From the NCBI RefSeq assembly GCF_018588885.1, contig NZ_JAFFIW010000004.1, positions 124,001 through 188,000 of the forward strand: a stretch of 64,000 bases of DNA, in the 5' to 3' direction. Each line of letters starts with the position of its first letter. Positions within the stretch are counted from its first letter, which is position 1. The stretch comes from Mesorhizobium sp. dw_380. GTDB taxonomy: Bacteria; Pseudomonadota; Alphaproteobacteria; Rhizobiales; Rhizobiaceae. Positions 41,686-50,672 of this stretch are shown here, piece after piece. The translations under genes and the position numbers were made by a program. The notes under the pieces are model-generated. The model was given only the letters and a program-made list of their open reading frames with translations, ran no database searches and had not been told where the DNA came from.

Positions 41686-42557
41686 GCGTTTCGGACAAGG
41701 AAAAAGACGAGATCGAGAAATCGTCGGCGCCGCTGATCGAGCATCTCATCGAGTTGCGCCGTCGGTTGATCTGGTCGCTCGGCGGCTTCTTCGTCGCCTT
41801 CCTGGTCTGCTTCTTCTTCGCCAAGAGGCTGTTCAACCTTCTGGTCGTCCCCTTCAAATGGGCGACGAAGTGGGCCGGGCTCGACCCGCACAAGGTCGAG
41901 CTGATCTACACCGCGCCGCAGGAATTCTTCTTTACCCAGGTCAAGCTCGCCATGTTCGGCGGCATGGTCATCGCGTTTCCGCTGATCGCCACGCAGATCT
42001 ACAAATTCATCGCGCCCGGCCTCTACAAGAACGAGCGCAACGCCTTCCTGCCGTTCCTGATCGCGTCGCCCGTCCTGTTCCTGATGGGCGCCTCGCTGGT
42101 CTATTTCTTCTTCACCCCGATGGTGATGTGGTTCTTCCTCGCCATGCAGCAGGCCGGCACCGATGAGCAGGTGCAGATCTCGCTGCTGCCGAAAGTGTCG
42201 GAATATCTCAGCCTGATCATGACGCTGATCTTCTCCTTCGGCCTGGTGTTCCAGCTGCCGGTGGTGACCAGCCTGATGACGCGGGTCGGCATGCTGTCCT
42301 CCAAGGCGCTGGCCGAGAAGCGAAAATGGGCGATCGTCATCGCTTTCGTCGTCGCGGCGGTGCTGACGCCACCCGATCCGATGAGCCAGATCGGCTTGGC
42401 CATCCCGACCATCCTGCTCTACGAGGTCGCTATCTGGTCGGCGCGGCTGATCGAGCGCAGCCAGGAGCGCGAGCGCCTGGCGCGCGAGAAGCAGGAAGCA
42501 GGCGAGACCGTGGCGGACAAGGCACCGGACGAGCCGCCAACGCCGGCTGCATCGTAA
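41682..42557 (+). CDS. tatC: Twin-arginine translocase subunit TatC
   Basis: The 291-residue protein has six membrane helices and the TatC signature: PLIEHLIELRRRLI near 17-30, whose glutamate contacts the twin-arginine motif, and YTAPQEFFFTQVKLA near 76-90. The GTG start overlaps the tatB stop by four bases. It forms the receptor core of the translocase. The C-terminal 30 residues after the last helix are charged and disordered. A strong terminator follows at 42638. Confidence 0.96.
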   Translation: MSVSDKEKDEIEKSSAPLIEHLIELRRRLIWSLGGFFVAFLVCFFFAKRLFNLLVVPFKWATKWAGLDPHKVELIYTAPQEFFFTQVKLAMFGGMVIAFPLIATQIYKFIAPGLYKNERNAFLPFLIASPVLFLMGASLVYFFFTPMVMWFFLAMQQAGTDEQVQISLLPKVSEYLSLIMTLIFSFGLVFQLPVVTSLMTRVGMLSSKALAEKRKWAIVIAFVVAAVLTPPDPMSQIGLAIPTILLYEVAIWSARLIERSQERERLAREKQEAGETVADKAPDEPPTPAAS

Positions 42558-42637
42558 GGCTATCGAGCCGCGGCAGCGGCGGAAAACAGCAACCGGCCCA
42601 TCTTGCATCGATCAAGGATGCGGTTTACCCCCTCTGG

Positions 42638-42682
42638 CTGAAACGCATCGCCATCAAGGCGGTGCGTTTCAGTTTTTGTTTT
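42638..42682 (+). terminator. Strong intrinsic terminator after tatC
   Basis: CTGAAACGCATCGCC and GGCGGTGCGTTTCAG pair over 15 bp with one G-U pair and the loop ATCAA, followed by TTTTTGTTTT. It ends the transcript that contains tatABC. Confidence 0.92.
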
Positions 42683-42683
42683 G

Positions 42684-42729
42684 AGCATGTCGTTGTCCCA
42701 AACCGCTGCGCACTTTTGGGCGACATGCT
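42684..42729. repeat. Short rhizobial interspersed palindrome upstream of serS
   Basis: AGCATGTCG at 42684-42692 and CGACATGCT at 42721-42729 bound an inner TCCCAAA/TTTTGGG pair. Similar GAGCAT...ATGCTC palindromes with TTTTGGG or TTTTCGG cores are scattered through Rhizobiales genomes; another copy type lies at 50096-50144. It lies 20 bases before the serS start and may influence its leader. Confidence 0.7.
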
Positions 42730-42748
42730 ACCTGAGGACGGATAAACC

Positions 42749-44053
42749 ATGCTCGATATCAAATGGATTCGCGACAACCCGAAGGCCCTTGTCGAGGCGC
42801 TGGTGAAGCGCTCGTGGTCGGCGGTTGAGGCGCAGTCCACGGTCGATGATTTGATCGCCAGGGACGAGGCACGACGCGAACATGTCACCGAGCTGCAGAC
42901 CAGGCAGGAGCGCCGCAACGCCGCTTCGAAGGAGATCGGCAACGCCATGCGTTCGGGCGATGCCGCGCTTGCCGAAAGGCTGAAGGCCGAAGTCGGCGAG
43001 ATCAAGACCTTCATCCAGAATGGCGAGGCGCGGGAGCGCGAACTCGACAAGGCGCTTAACGACGTGCTGGCGGTACTGCCCAACGTGCCGCTCGACGATG
43101 TGCCTGTCGGCAAGGACGAGCACGACAATGTGGTCAAGCACATCGTCGGTAAGGTGCCGGCGCGGCCGAACTGGGTGAAGGAGCATTTCGAGATCGGCGA
43201 AGCGCTCGGCATGATGGATTTCGAGCGGGCGGCAAAGCTGTCGGGCTCGCGTTTCACCGTGCTGAAGGGCGGGCTGGCGCGGATGGAGCGCGCGATCGGC
43301 CAGTTCATGCTCGACCTGCACACGACCGAACATGGCTATGAGGAAGTGATCCCGCCGCTGATGGTCCGCGACGAGGTGCTTTTCGGCACCAATCAGCTGC
43401 CGAAATTCGAGGAGGATCTGTTCTTCACGCCGCACGGGGAGGGCAGGCTTGGCCTGATCCCCACGGCCGAAGTGCCGCTCACCAACCTCGTGCGCGAGGA
43501 GCTCATTGCCCACGATAAACTACCATTACGCTATACCGCGCTGACACCGTGCTTCCGCTCGGAAGCGGGTTCGGCGGGGCGCGACACGCGCGGCATGCTG
43601 CGCCAGCACCAGTTCTACAAGGTCGAGCTGGTATCGATCACCGATCAGGAATCCTCGCTCGCCGAGCATGAGCGGATGACGCAATGCGCCGAGGAAGTGC
43701 TGAAGCGGCTCGGCCTGCCGTTCCGCACCATGGTGCTGTGCACCGGCGACATGGGTTTTGGCGCGCGCAAGACCTATGACATCGAGGTCTGGCTGCCCGG
43801 CCAGAACGCTTATCGCGAAATCTCGTCCTGCTCGGTCTGCGGCGATTTCCAGGCGCGCCGCATGGACGCCCGCTACAAGGACAAGGACGGCAAGGGCAAC
43901 CGCTTCGTCCATACGCTCAACGGTTCGGGAACGGCTGTCGGCCGCGCCCTCATAGCTGTCATCGAAAACTACCAGAATGAGGATGGCAGCGTAACCATTC
44001 CTGAAGTGCTGCGGCCTTACATGGGCAGTCTGGAAAAGATCGAAGCGAAATAA
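42749..44053 (+). CDS. serS: Seryl-tRNA synthetase
   Basis: The 434-residue class II enzyme has the N-terminal antiparallel coiled coil (about 30-105) that contacts the long variable arm of tRNA-Ser, then motif 2 ([24 protein letters not shown] near 272) and motif 3 ([20 protein letters not shown] near 390). It charges tRNA-Ser and the selenocysteine tRNA where present. Its TAA shares one base with the ATG of surE. GAGGA precedes the ATG. Confidence 0.97.
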   Translation: MLDIKWIRDNPKALVEALVKRSWSAVEAQSTVDDLIARDEARREHVTELQTRQERRNAASKEIGNAMRSGDAALAERLKAEVGEIKTFIQNGEARERELDKALNDVLAVLPNVPLDDVPVGKDEHDNVVKHIVGKVPARPNWVKEHFEIGEALGMMDFERAAKLSGSRFTVLKGGLARMERAIGQFMLDLHTTEHGYEEVIPPLMVRDEVLFGTNQLPKFEEDLFFTPHGEGRLGLIPTAEVPLTNLVREELIAHDKLPLRYTALTPCFRSEAGSAGRDTRGMLRQHQFYKVELVSITDQESSLAEHERMTQCAEEVLKRLGLPFRTMVLCTGDMGFGARKTYDIEVWLPGQNAYREISSCSVCGDFQARRMDARYKDKDGKGNRFVHTLNGSGTAVGRALIAVIENYQNEDGSVTIPEVLRPYMGSLEKIEAK

Positions 44054-44811
44054 TGCGCATTCTTCTGACCAATGACGACGGCATTCATGCCGAGGGCCTG
44101 GCGTCGCTCGAACGCGTCGCCCGCACGCTCTCCGACGATGTCTGGGTGGTGGCGCCGGAACAGGACCAGTCCGGCTATGCGCATTCGCTGTCGATCTCGG
44201 AACCGCTGCGGCTGCGCAAGATCGGCGAAAAGCATTTTGCCGTCCGCGGCACGCCGACCGACTGCGTCATCATGGGCGTCAAGAAGATCCTGCCCGGCGC
44301 ACCCGACCTGATCCTGTCCGGCATCAATTCGGGCGCCAACATCGCCGACGACGTGACCTATTCGGGAACCGTCGCTGGCGCCATGGAAGGCGCGCTGCTC
44401 GGCATCCGCTCGATCGCGCTCAGCCAGGGGTATAGCTATGTCGGCGAGGATCGCGTCGTTCCTTACGAGACCACCGAGGCGCTGGCGCCGGCGCTGCTGA
44501 AGAAGCTCGTCGCGACGCCGCTGCCGGACGGCGTGCTGCTCAACGTCAATTTTCCGAACTGCCTTCCCGAGGAAGTCGCCGGCACGGTGGTCACAACGCA
44601 GGGCAAGCTCGTCCACAGCCTGTGGGTCGACGAGCGCCGTGACGGGCGCGGCCTGCCTTACTATTGGCTGCGTTTCGGCCGCGAGCCGGTCGAAGGCAAG
44701 CAAGGCACCGACCTCTATGCCTTGCGTAACCGGCTGGTGTCGGTGACGCCGTTGCAGCTCGACCTCACCGCGCATGAGATCCGTGACCAGCTAAGCAAGG
44801 CGCTTGCATGA
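44053..44811 (+). CDS. surE: 5'/3'-nucleotidase SurE
   Basis: The 252-residue protein opens with the SurE signature [16 protein letters not shown], whose two Asp residues bind the metal, and has [25 protein letters not shown] near 94-118. It removes phosphate from nucleoside monophosphates and polyphosphate in stationary phase. It overlaps serS by one base and pcm by four, forming a tight operon; the surE-pcm pairing is conserved across proteobacteria. Confidence 0.96.
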   Translation: MRILLTNDDGIHAEGLASLERVARTLSDDVWVVAPEQDQSGYAHSLSISEPLRLRKIGEKHFAVRGTPTDCVIMGVKKILPGAPDLILSGINSGANIADDVTYSGTVAGAMEGALLGIRSIALSQGYSYVGEDRVVPYETTEALAPALLKKLVATPLPDGVLLNVNFPNCLPEEVAGTVVTTQGKLVHSLWVDERRDGRGLPYYWLRFGREPVEGKQGTDLYALRNRLVSVTPLQLDLTAHEIRDQLSKALA

Positions 44812-45461
44812 ACTTCCCAATCGACGACCGCGAAGGATTTGCCGCTTTCCTGCTGCGCCTGCGCGGCAGGGGAACCGTGCCGAAGGCGCTGATCGCGGCA
44901 TTCGAGGCGACACCGCGGCGCGGCTTCCTGGCGGCGCGGTTCCACCAGATCGCCTGGTCCGACCGCATGCTGCCGATCGAATGCGGCGAGGCGATCGAAG
45001 GTGCCGACATGCAGGCGGCGGTTATCGCGGCACTTGCCATCGAAGCGGGAAACAGGGTGCTCGAGATCGGCACCGGCTCCGGCTATACGGCGGCGGTGAT
45101 GTCGCGGCTGGCGGCGCGCGTCGTGACCGTCGATCGCTACAAGACGCTTGTCGAACAAGCCAGGCAGCGTTTCGAGGCGCTCGGCATCGGCAATGTCATC
45201 GTGCGCCAGGCGGACGGCTCCGGCGGCCTGCCGAACGAAGGGCCGTTCGACCGCATCGTCGCCTGGGCCGCCTTCGACAGCCTGCCGCGCTTCCTGCTCG
45301 ACCAATTGTCGAGCGGCGGCATCGTCATCGCACCGATCGGACCGGAGGAGGGCGAGCAGGTGCTGGCCAAGCTGACCAAGGTCGGCAGCCGTTTCGAGCG
45401 CGAGGATATCGGTCTTGTGCGCCTGCAGCCGATCCTGCGCAGCGTCGCTGCCGTGCTCTAG
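44808..45461 (+). CDS. pcm: Protein-L-isoaspartate O-methyltransferase
   Basis: The 217-residue enzyme has the AdoMet motif [16 protein letters not shown] (about 84-99), the [14 protein letters not shown] strand and helix, and the [14 protein letters not shown] segment near 144. It methylates isoaspartyl residues to allow repair of aged proteins. The ATG overlaps the surE stop. A related but divergent paralogue lies at 17976-18644. The surE/pcm pair indicates a stationary-phase survival module. Confidence 0.94.
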   Translation: MNFPIDDREGFAAFLLRLRGRGTVPKALIAAFEATPRRGFLAARFHQIAWSDRMLPIECGEAIEGADMQAAVIAALAIEAGNRVLEIGTGSGYTAAVMSRLAARVVTVDRYKTLVEQARQRFEALGIGNVIVRQADGSGGLPNEGPFDRIVAWAAFDSLPRFLLDQLSSGGIVIAPIGPEEGEQVLAKLTKVGSRFEREDIGLVRLQPILRSVAAVL

Positions 45462-45625
45462 CTTTCGCTTGTCGTCGGCGCCGGTTCGGCCTGCCGATCC
45501 GTGCGGCCAGCCGTCCCCAAATGTTTTAAGAAAATTTTCGTCGGATTCTAATGGGTTAACCGGCCAGTAACATTAACGCGCTTTAATCCTGTCCAGTTGG
45601 TGCAGAGTTTGTGCGGGTTAGTGCG

Positions 45626-47152
45626 ATGCAACTCAGTGTTTTGAAGACAAATAGTCGCAATCTGGCGCGGGGCTGCGCTGTTCTTATGATTGCAGGCGCG
45701 GCGGCCGGGTGCAGTTCCCAGGCGTCGCGGTTCAATAGCGTCGACGACGTCTTCACGTCCTCGACCAACAATCAGCGCGCCATCATCAACAAGCAGGATG
45801 CCGTGCAGCCCTATCCGGGCGATGTCTCCGCCGCCCCGCTCGACGGCAGCCACACACAGTCGGTGAGCCGCTCCAGCCTCGAGCCTGTTTCGAGCCGGCC
45901 ATTGCCGCCGCCCGCTTCAGCCCAGGGCGCGCCGGCACTCGCGCCCGCCGCCAATCCTGTGCGTGTCGCATCGGCGCCGGCCATGGTTCGCCCGGCACCG
46001 CATGTCGACAGGACGACGACCGGCACCGTCGCGCCGGTGGCCAAGCCTTTCAAGGAAGCGCAGCCCGATGCCCCGAAGATTGCAGAGGCGGGCAGGCCGC
46101 ACGCGACCGAAATCGTCGTCAGGGACGGCGAAACGATCAACGGCTTGGCGCAGCATTACAAGGTTCCGGCCGACGTCATCATGAAGGTCAACGGGCTTAG
46201 CGCGACCAAGGGACTGAAGACCGGCCAGAAGATCATCATCCCGGCCTATGCCTATTCGAGCAAGGCCGAACCGAAGCTCGCCGATGCAAAACCGGCGAAG
46301 GACGGCAAGCACGATCTGCCGGCCACCGCGCCGGACAAGGTCGCCGTCCTGCCGCAGCAGCCGAAGCTCAAGGAGGGAAAGTCCGCCGCTCAGGTCGATG
46401 CCTCGGCCGCCGCAAGCCAGCCCAAGGAGCCCAAGCCCGCGCAGGTGGCCAGGGCAACCGGCGCCGCTGGCACCTATACGGTCCAGTCAGGGGACACGAT
46501 GTCCTCGATTGCCCGCAAGACCGGCATCGGCGTCGTTGCGCTGAAGCAGGCCAACGGCATGAAGGATGGCTTGCTCAAGATCGGCCAGACGCTGAAGCTG
46601 CCGGCTGGCGGAACAGCGACGGTCGCCAGCGCCAAGCCGGCGAAGATCGATCCGGTGACCACGGCAACCACGCAGCCCGCGGCGAAGGCCACGCCTTCGG
46701 AAACGCTGGCATCCTACACGCCGCCGAAGAAAGATTCGAAGGTCATCCAGCAGGCAGAGGACGACGATGCGGTGGCGCCGGATGCCACGGGGGTCGGCAA
46801 GATGCGCTGGCCGGTGCGCGGCCGGGTGATCTCCGGTTTCGGGTCCGGCAAGGACGGCGTCGACATCGCCGTGCCCACCGGCACGCCGATCAAGGCGGCC
46901 GAGAACGGCGTCGTCATCTACGCCGGCGACGGGCTCAAGGAGTTCGGCAATACGGTGCTGGTGCGCCATGAGGACGGTCTGGTCACAGTCTATGGCCATG
47001 CCAGTTCGATCGAGGTGCAGCGCGGCCAGAAGGTCAAGCGCGGCCAGGAAATCGCGCTGTCGGGCATGAGCGGCACCACGGACTCGCCGAAGCTGCACTT
47101 CGAGGTGCGCAAGAACTCCGCCCCGGTCGATCCGTCGGGCTATCTCGAATAG
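45626..47152 (+). CDS. NlpD-like lipoprotein: two LysM and degenerate LytM (M23) domain
   Basis: The 508-residue protein has a lipoprotein signal ending at Cys29 (IAGAAAGC). LysM domains lie at about 158-205 and 287-331 and bind peptidoglycan. The C-terminal LytM domain (about 395-505) lacks key zinc ligands: HxGxD is replaced by KDGVD, and the HxH of active enzymes is KLH. It is therefore probably a non-catalytic amidase activator, like E. coli NlpD/EnvC, acting in cell separation. A GTG five codons upstream is another possible start. Confidence 0.88.
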   Translation: MQLSVLKTNSRNLARGCAVLMIAGAAAGCSSQASRFNSVDDVFTSSTNNQRAIINKQDAVQPYPGDVSAAPLDGSHTQSVSRSSLEPVSSRPLPPPASAQGAPALAPAANPVRVASAPAMVRPAPHVDRTTTGTVAPVAKPFKEAQPDAPKIAEAGRPHATEIVVRDGETINGLAQHYKVPADVIMKVNGLSATKGLKTGQKIIIPAYAYSSKAEPKLADAKPAKDGKHDLPATAPDKVAVLPQQPKLKEGKSAAQVDASAAASQPKEPKPAQVARATGAAGTYTVQSGDTMSSIARKTGIGVVALKQANGMKDGLLKIGQTLKLPAGGTATVASAKPAKIDPVTTATTQPAAKATPSETLASYTPPKKDSKVIQQAEDDDAVAPDATGVGKMRWPVRGRVISGFGSGKDGVDIAVPTGTPIKAAENGVVIYAGDGLKEFGNTVLVRHEDGLVTVYGHASSIEVQRGQKVKRGQEIALSGMSGTTDSPKLHFEVRKNSAPVDPSGYLE

Positions 47153-47205
47153 AATAAAAAAAGCGATTTGCGGGCCGCCTGACCTCCAGTCCAGCCCGCC
47201 GGCTC

Positions 47206-47234
47206 AGCCCGCCCCGCAAGGAGCGGGCTTTTTC
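47206..47234 (+). terminator. Intrinsic terminator after the LysM/LytM gene
   Basis: AGCCCGC (47206-47212) pairs with GCGGGCT (47223-47229), and TTTTT follows. It ends the lipoprotein transcript, 32 bases before the convergent epimerase gene ends. Confidence 0.88.
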
Positions 47235-47265
47235 AGTTGTCTGCCAATACCTATTCCCTCAAGGC

Positions 47266-48156
47266 TCAAAGATGATCACGGAGGGTGTCGGCGATCATCA
47301 CCTCGAGGCTGCTGGCCTTCATGCCGAGAAGCGTCTCGGCGTCGGAGAAATCGACCAGCAAGGGGGTTTCGAAGAGGTAGCTCATCTCGATGAGTTCATG
47401 CATGCCCAAGGCTTCCATCTCGGGGATGGAATAGGAACGTGTTTCCAGTATCTCTCGGCGAAGCATCGCCGCGGTTTTATGGATAAGCTCCCGGGGTGAG
47501 GCGTGTTGGGAGGGAACATGGAACGCCCGTCCCCATTCACCCGTGTAGCGGGAAGCCGCGACAAGCGTCTTGGCGACATCCTTGGTGAAGGTCCAGGCAT
47601 GGGTTGCGTCGAGGTCTCCAATGAAGGCGGTAGGCTTGCCCTCGATTATGGAGGGCAGGGCGACCAATGAGAAATAGCTGATCGCGCCATGCCCCAGATA
47701 ATCGCTGGGCCGCACCTCGATCGCCGGTACATCGGCACGGACCGCCCGCTGCCACATGATCGTCCTGGCGGTTCCTTTCCTCGAAGTTGGATCCAGGGAC
47801 AGATCGGAGCGAAGCGGGCTGTCGGCATTTTGCCCATAGCCGTAAAGGTTTCCGAGCACGATCAGCTTCGCGCCGACCGCTTCCGCGGCGCGCACGGTAC
47901 CGTCGATGATCGGGAAAAAGTCGGTCGGCCACCGATGATAGGTGGCCATGGCGCACATGAAGATGGCATCGGCCTTTCGGCTTATACGGGATAGTTCCGC
48001 GGCATCGGTGGCGTCGGCCTGCACGGCCCGCACGTTCCGCAGTCCGTTCGAACCGACACTTCGGCTTGTGAGAACAACATCATGTCCTTCTTCGCCAAGA
48101 AGGCGAGCGGTCTCGCGACCAACCGGGCCTGCTCCGACAACAACATAGAAACTCAT
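47266..48156 (-). CDS. NAD(P)-dependent epimerase/dehydratase (atypical SDR)
   Basis: The 296-residue protein begins MSFYVVVGAGPVGRETARLL, a Rossmann nucleotide site with GAGPVG near 8-13. The usual catalytic YxxxK of classical epimerases is not obvious; ATYHRW near 78 and LYGYGQ near 115 may fill that place. Such atypical SDRs often act as NAD(P)-sensing or quinone-reducing proteins. The start at 48156 follows GAGAGGTTATG. It diverges from an AraC regulator after 98 bp, which probably controls it. Confidence 0.82.
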   Translation of the reverse strand: MSFYVVVGAGPVGRETARLLGEEGHDVVLTSRSVGSNGLRNVRAVQADATDAAELSRISRKADAIFMCAMATYHRWPTDFFPIIDGTVRAAEAVGAKLIVLGNLYGYGQNADSPLRSDLSLDPTSRKGTARTIMWQRAVRADVPAIEVRPSDYLGHGAISYFSLVALPSIIEGKPTAFIGDLDATHAWTFTKDVAKTLVAASRYTGEWGRAFHVPSQHASPRELIHKTAAMLRREILETRSYSIPEMEALGMHELIEMSYLFETPLLVDFSDAETLLGMKASSLEVMIADTLRDHL

Positions 48157-48254
48157 GGCATAACCTCTCATCCAAGTTTGATGGAGAGGCGTAGGTACAT
48201 AGCGACGGCATTGAAAATCGCGCGGGAATTGCCAAGTCTTGAACAGGTTTTGCC

Positions 48255-49091
48255 ATGAATCGAGAAAGCATGCGTTCGCAATTCGCTCCGGCCCAATCCC
48301 TGTCCGACGTAACAATGGCTTCCCGACATATTGAAGCCGGTGTCCATCGTCTGCCCCGGGCGCCACACCATCGCATCATGGTGCATGCAAGTGCTGCGAC
48401 GCGCTCCTACTGCAGTGAGGTTCGACGATATTTCGTCAGGCGCGCCGGCGATATTGACCTGGTGCCCGCCGGCCAGGAGGGCGGGTTCGAGGCTGAAACC
48501 CCGTTCGACACGATTGAGATCGCATTGCAGCCAGCCTTGATGGAAAGGGTGGCGGCGGAACTTGGCGGCAAGGCGCCGGGCTCGCGGCTCGACACGCGCC
48601 ACCTGCTTCGTGACCAGCGCATCGAACATCTCGCACGAGCACTCGAGAGCGATTTCAATGCGAATTCGCCGAGCGGCTCTTTGTTTGCCGACAGCATCGG
48701 CACCGCACTCGCGGTGAGGCTGCTTGGCCTCGGTGAACCTGATATCGATCGAACGACCCGGTTGTCGGATATCCAGCTCAAGCGGGTGTTGGCGCACATC
48801 GAGGCTGCACTCCACGAGCCCCTTTCGATCCAACGACTAAGCCGGGTTGCCGGCGCCAGCAGCTCGCACTTGCGGACATGGTTCAAGGTGGCGACGGGCT
48901 TCACCCTGCACCGCTACGTGTTGCGACGTCGCGTCGAACGCGCCCGCGACCTGCTGCAGCGAGGCGATCTCAGCACAAGCGAGGTAGCGGAATTGACGGG
49001 CTTCGCACACCAATCACACCTGGCGCATTGGATGCGCCGCGAAATCGGCCAAACGCCGCGTGACTTGCGACGGGCGCAGCCGCCCAAATGA
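48255..49091 (+). CDS. AraC-family transcriptional regulator
   Basis: The 278-residue protein has a divergent N-terminal sensing half and a C-terminal double helix-turn-helix (about 178-272) with LSIQRLSRVAGASSSHLRTWFKVATGFTLHRYV in two parts and the second helix in TSEVAELTGFAHQSHLAHWMRREIG. The ending GQTPRDLRR is the classical AraC tail. It diverges from the epimerase-like gene at 47266-48156, so control of that gene is the simplest guess. The inducer is unknown. Confidence 0.88.
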   Translation: MNRESMRSQFAPAQSLSDVTMASRHIEAGVHRLPRAPHHRIMVHASAATRSYCSEVRRYFVRRAGDIDLVPAGQEGGFEAETPFDTIEIALQPALMERVAAELGGKAPGSRLDTRHLLRDQRIEHLARALESDFNANSPSGSLFADSIGTALAVRLLGLGEPDIDRTTRLSDIQLKRVLAHIEAALHEPLSIQRLSRVAGASSSHLRTWFKVATGFTLHRYVLRRRVERARDLLQRGDLSTSEVAELTGFAHQSHLAHWMRREIGQTPRDLRRAQPPK

Positions 49092-49130
49092 TCTTGATGT
49101 TTGATGGCGTTGGCGACGCAACCGGCCGCA

Positions 49131-50006
49131 TCAATCCTTCAGCGGTTTGCCTAGCCGGCCAGCCAGGTCCTGGGTGAACTGCCAGGCGACGCGGCCCGAG
49201 CGGCTGCCGCGTGTCGTCGCCCACTCCAGCGCTTCGGCGCGCAGCTGCTCGGGGTCGAGGTCGAGGCTGTGATGGCTGGCATAGCCGTTGATCATCTCGA
49301 GATAGTCGTCCTGCGAACATTTGTGGAAGCCGAGCCAAAGTCCGAAACGATCGGATAGCGAGACCTTTTCCTCGACCGCTTCGGACGGGTTGATGGCGGT
49401 CGAGCGCTCATTGTCGATCATGTCGCGCGGCAACAAATGACGGCGGTTCGAGGTGGCGTAGAAGATGACGTTGGCCGGGCGGCCTTCGACGCCGCCTTCG
49501 AGTGCCGCCTTCAGCGACTTGTAGGACGTATCGTCATGGTCGAAGGACAGATCGTCGCAAAACAGGATGAAGCGGTAGGGGGCGGCCTTGAGCAGACCCA
49601 TCAGTTTCGGCAGCGTGTCGATGTCCTCGCGGTGGATCTCGATCAGCTTGAGCGGCAGTCCGGACTTGGCCTTGGCATTGATCTCGGCATGCACGGCTTT
49701 GACCAGCGACGATTTGCCCATGCCGCGCGCGCCCCACAACAGCACGTTGTTGGCCGGGTGGCCGGCGGCGAAGCGCTCGGTGTTGTCGACGAGGATATCG
49801 CGGACCCGGTCGACGCCGCGGATCAGGCCGATGTCGACGCGATTGACCTTGCGCACCGGCTCCAGATAGCCGGGATCGGCCTGCCAGACGAAGCAGTCGG
49901 CTTCTGCGAGGTCGGTTTCAGGCACCGGCGGTGGGGCAAGGCGGCTGACAGCCTCGATCAGGCGGTCAAGTTTCTTGTTGAGGGCGTCGATGGTGCTGTC
50001 GGTCAT
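49131..50006 (-). CDS. DUF815-family AAA-type ATP-binding protein
   Basis: The 291-residue protein shows Walker A GARGMGKSS at 92-100, Walker B FILFCDDLSF near 143-152 and the ATSNRRHLL sensor-1 region near 185. It has an N-terminal coiled segment (about 5-25). The DUF815 family is widespread in proteobacteria without an agreed function. The ATG at 50006 begins the family N-terminus; the longer upstream frame is rejected. It faces away from yajC. Confidence 0.9.
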   Translation of the reverse strand: MTDSTIDALNKKLDRLIEAVSRLAPPPVPETDLAEADCFVWQADPGYLEPVRKVNRVDIGLIRGVDRVRDILVDNTERFAAGHPANNVLLWGARGMGKSSLVKAVHAEINAKAKSGLPLKLIEIHREDIDTLPKLMGLLKAAPYRFILFCDDLSFDHDDTSYKSLKAALEGGVEGRPANVIFYATSNRRHLLPRDMIDNERSTAINPSEAVEEKVSLSDRFGLWLGFHKCSQDDYLEMINGYASHHSLDLDPEQLRAEALEWATTRGSRSGRVAWQFTQDLAGRLGKPLKD

Positions 50007-50095
50007 TTCTGGTCTTTTTGGTTCGTGTCCGTAGGGTGGGCAGGTGAGGACCGTTCGATTTCGTCGGGTTCGAAACCGGCTCCAACCTTTTGTTC

Positions 50096-50144
50096 GAGCG
50101 TGATCTTTTCGGAAAACCGGCTCGCGCTTTTCGCGATCATGCTC
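50096..50144. repeat. Short rhizobial interspersed palindrome
   Basis: GAGCGTGATC and GATCATGCTC bound the element, with TTTTCGGAAAACC and CGCTTTTCGC inside. It is the same class of dispersed palindrome as at 42684-42729. It lies in the divergent gap between the DUF815 gene and yajC. Confidence 0.7.
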
Positions 50145-50279
50145 TAACACGGCTCAACAGGCCGGAAAAGCAGCCGATTTGCCTGGCCGCGCAGTTGCAT
50201 TGACAACTTTACCGACTATATTCCGGCCAAATTTCAAGGGGGCCGCTCGCGGCCGTTTTCATAATTCAGGAGTACCTCG

Positions 50280-50621
50280 ATGTTCGTGACACCGGCATAC
50301 GCCCAAGGCATCGGCGGCGCCTCTCCCGATATGTTGATCAGCATTTTGCCGTTTGTCCTGATTTTCGTGATCATGTATTTTCTGATCATCCGCCCGCAGC
50401 GCACGCAGCTGAAGAAGCGTGGCGAGATGCTGGCGGCGGTCCGTCGCGGCGACACGGTCGTCACCGGCGGCGGTTTCGTCGGCAAGGTGACGAAGGTGAT
50501 CGACGACAACGAACTCGAGATCGACCTCGGAGGCGGCACCAAGGTGACGGCGCTGCGCTCGACGATCGCCGATGTGCGCGTCAAGGGCGAACCGGTGGCC
50601 AACCAGAACGCCAAGAAATAA
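50280..50621 (+). CDS. yajC: Preprotein translocase subunit YajC
   Basis: The 113-residue protein has one membrane helix (about 18-38) followed by IIRPQRTQLKKRGEML and the TGGGFVGKVTKV strand region typical of YajC. It associates with SecDF next to the SecYEG channel. It is 51 bp upstream of secDF and on the same strand, the usual operon. Confidence 0.95.
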   Translation: MFVTPAYAQGIGGASPDMLISILPFVLIFVIMYFLIIRPQRTQLKKRGEMLAAVRRGDTVVTGGGFVGKVTKVIDDNELEIDLGGGTKVTALRSTIADVRVKGEPVANQNAKK

Positions 50622-50672
50622 CCCAATTCCAGGCGGAGCGATCCGCGGACACGCTCTGACGGACGACGCCAT

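Noticed and set aside
45540..45600. TTAA pairs before the LysM/LytM gene considered as a CtrA site
   Set aside because: The closest pair (TTAACGCGCTTTAA) has a 6-base spacer and not 7, so the CtrA consensus is not met.
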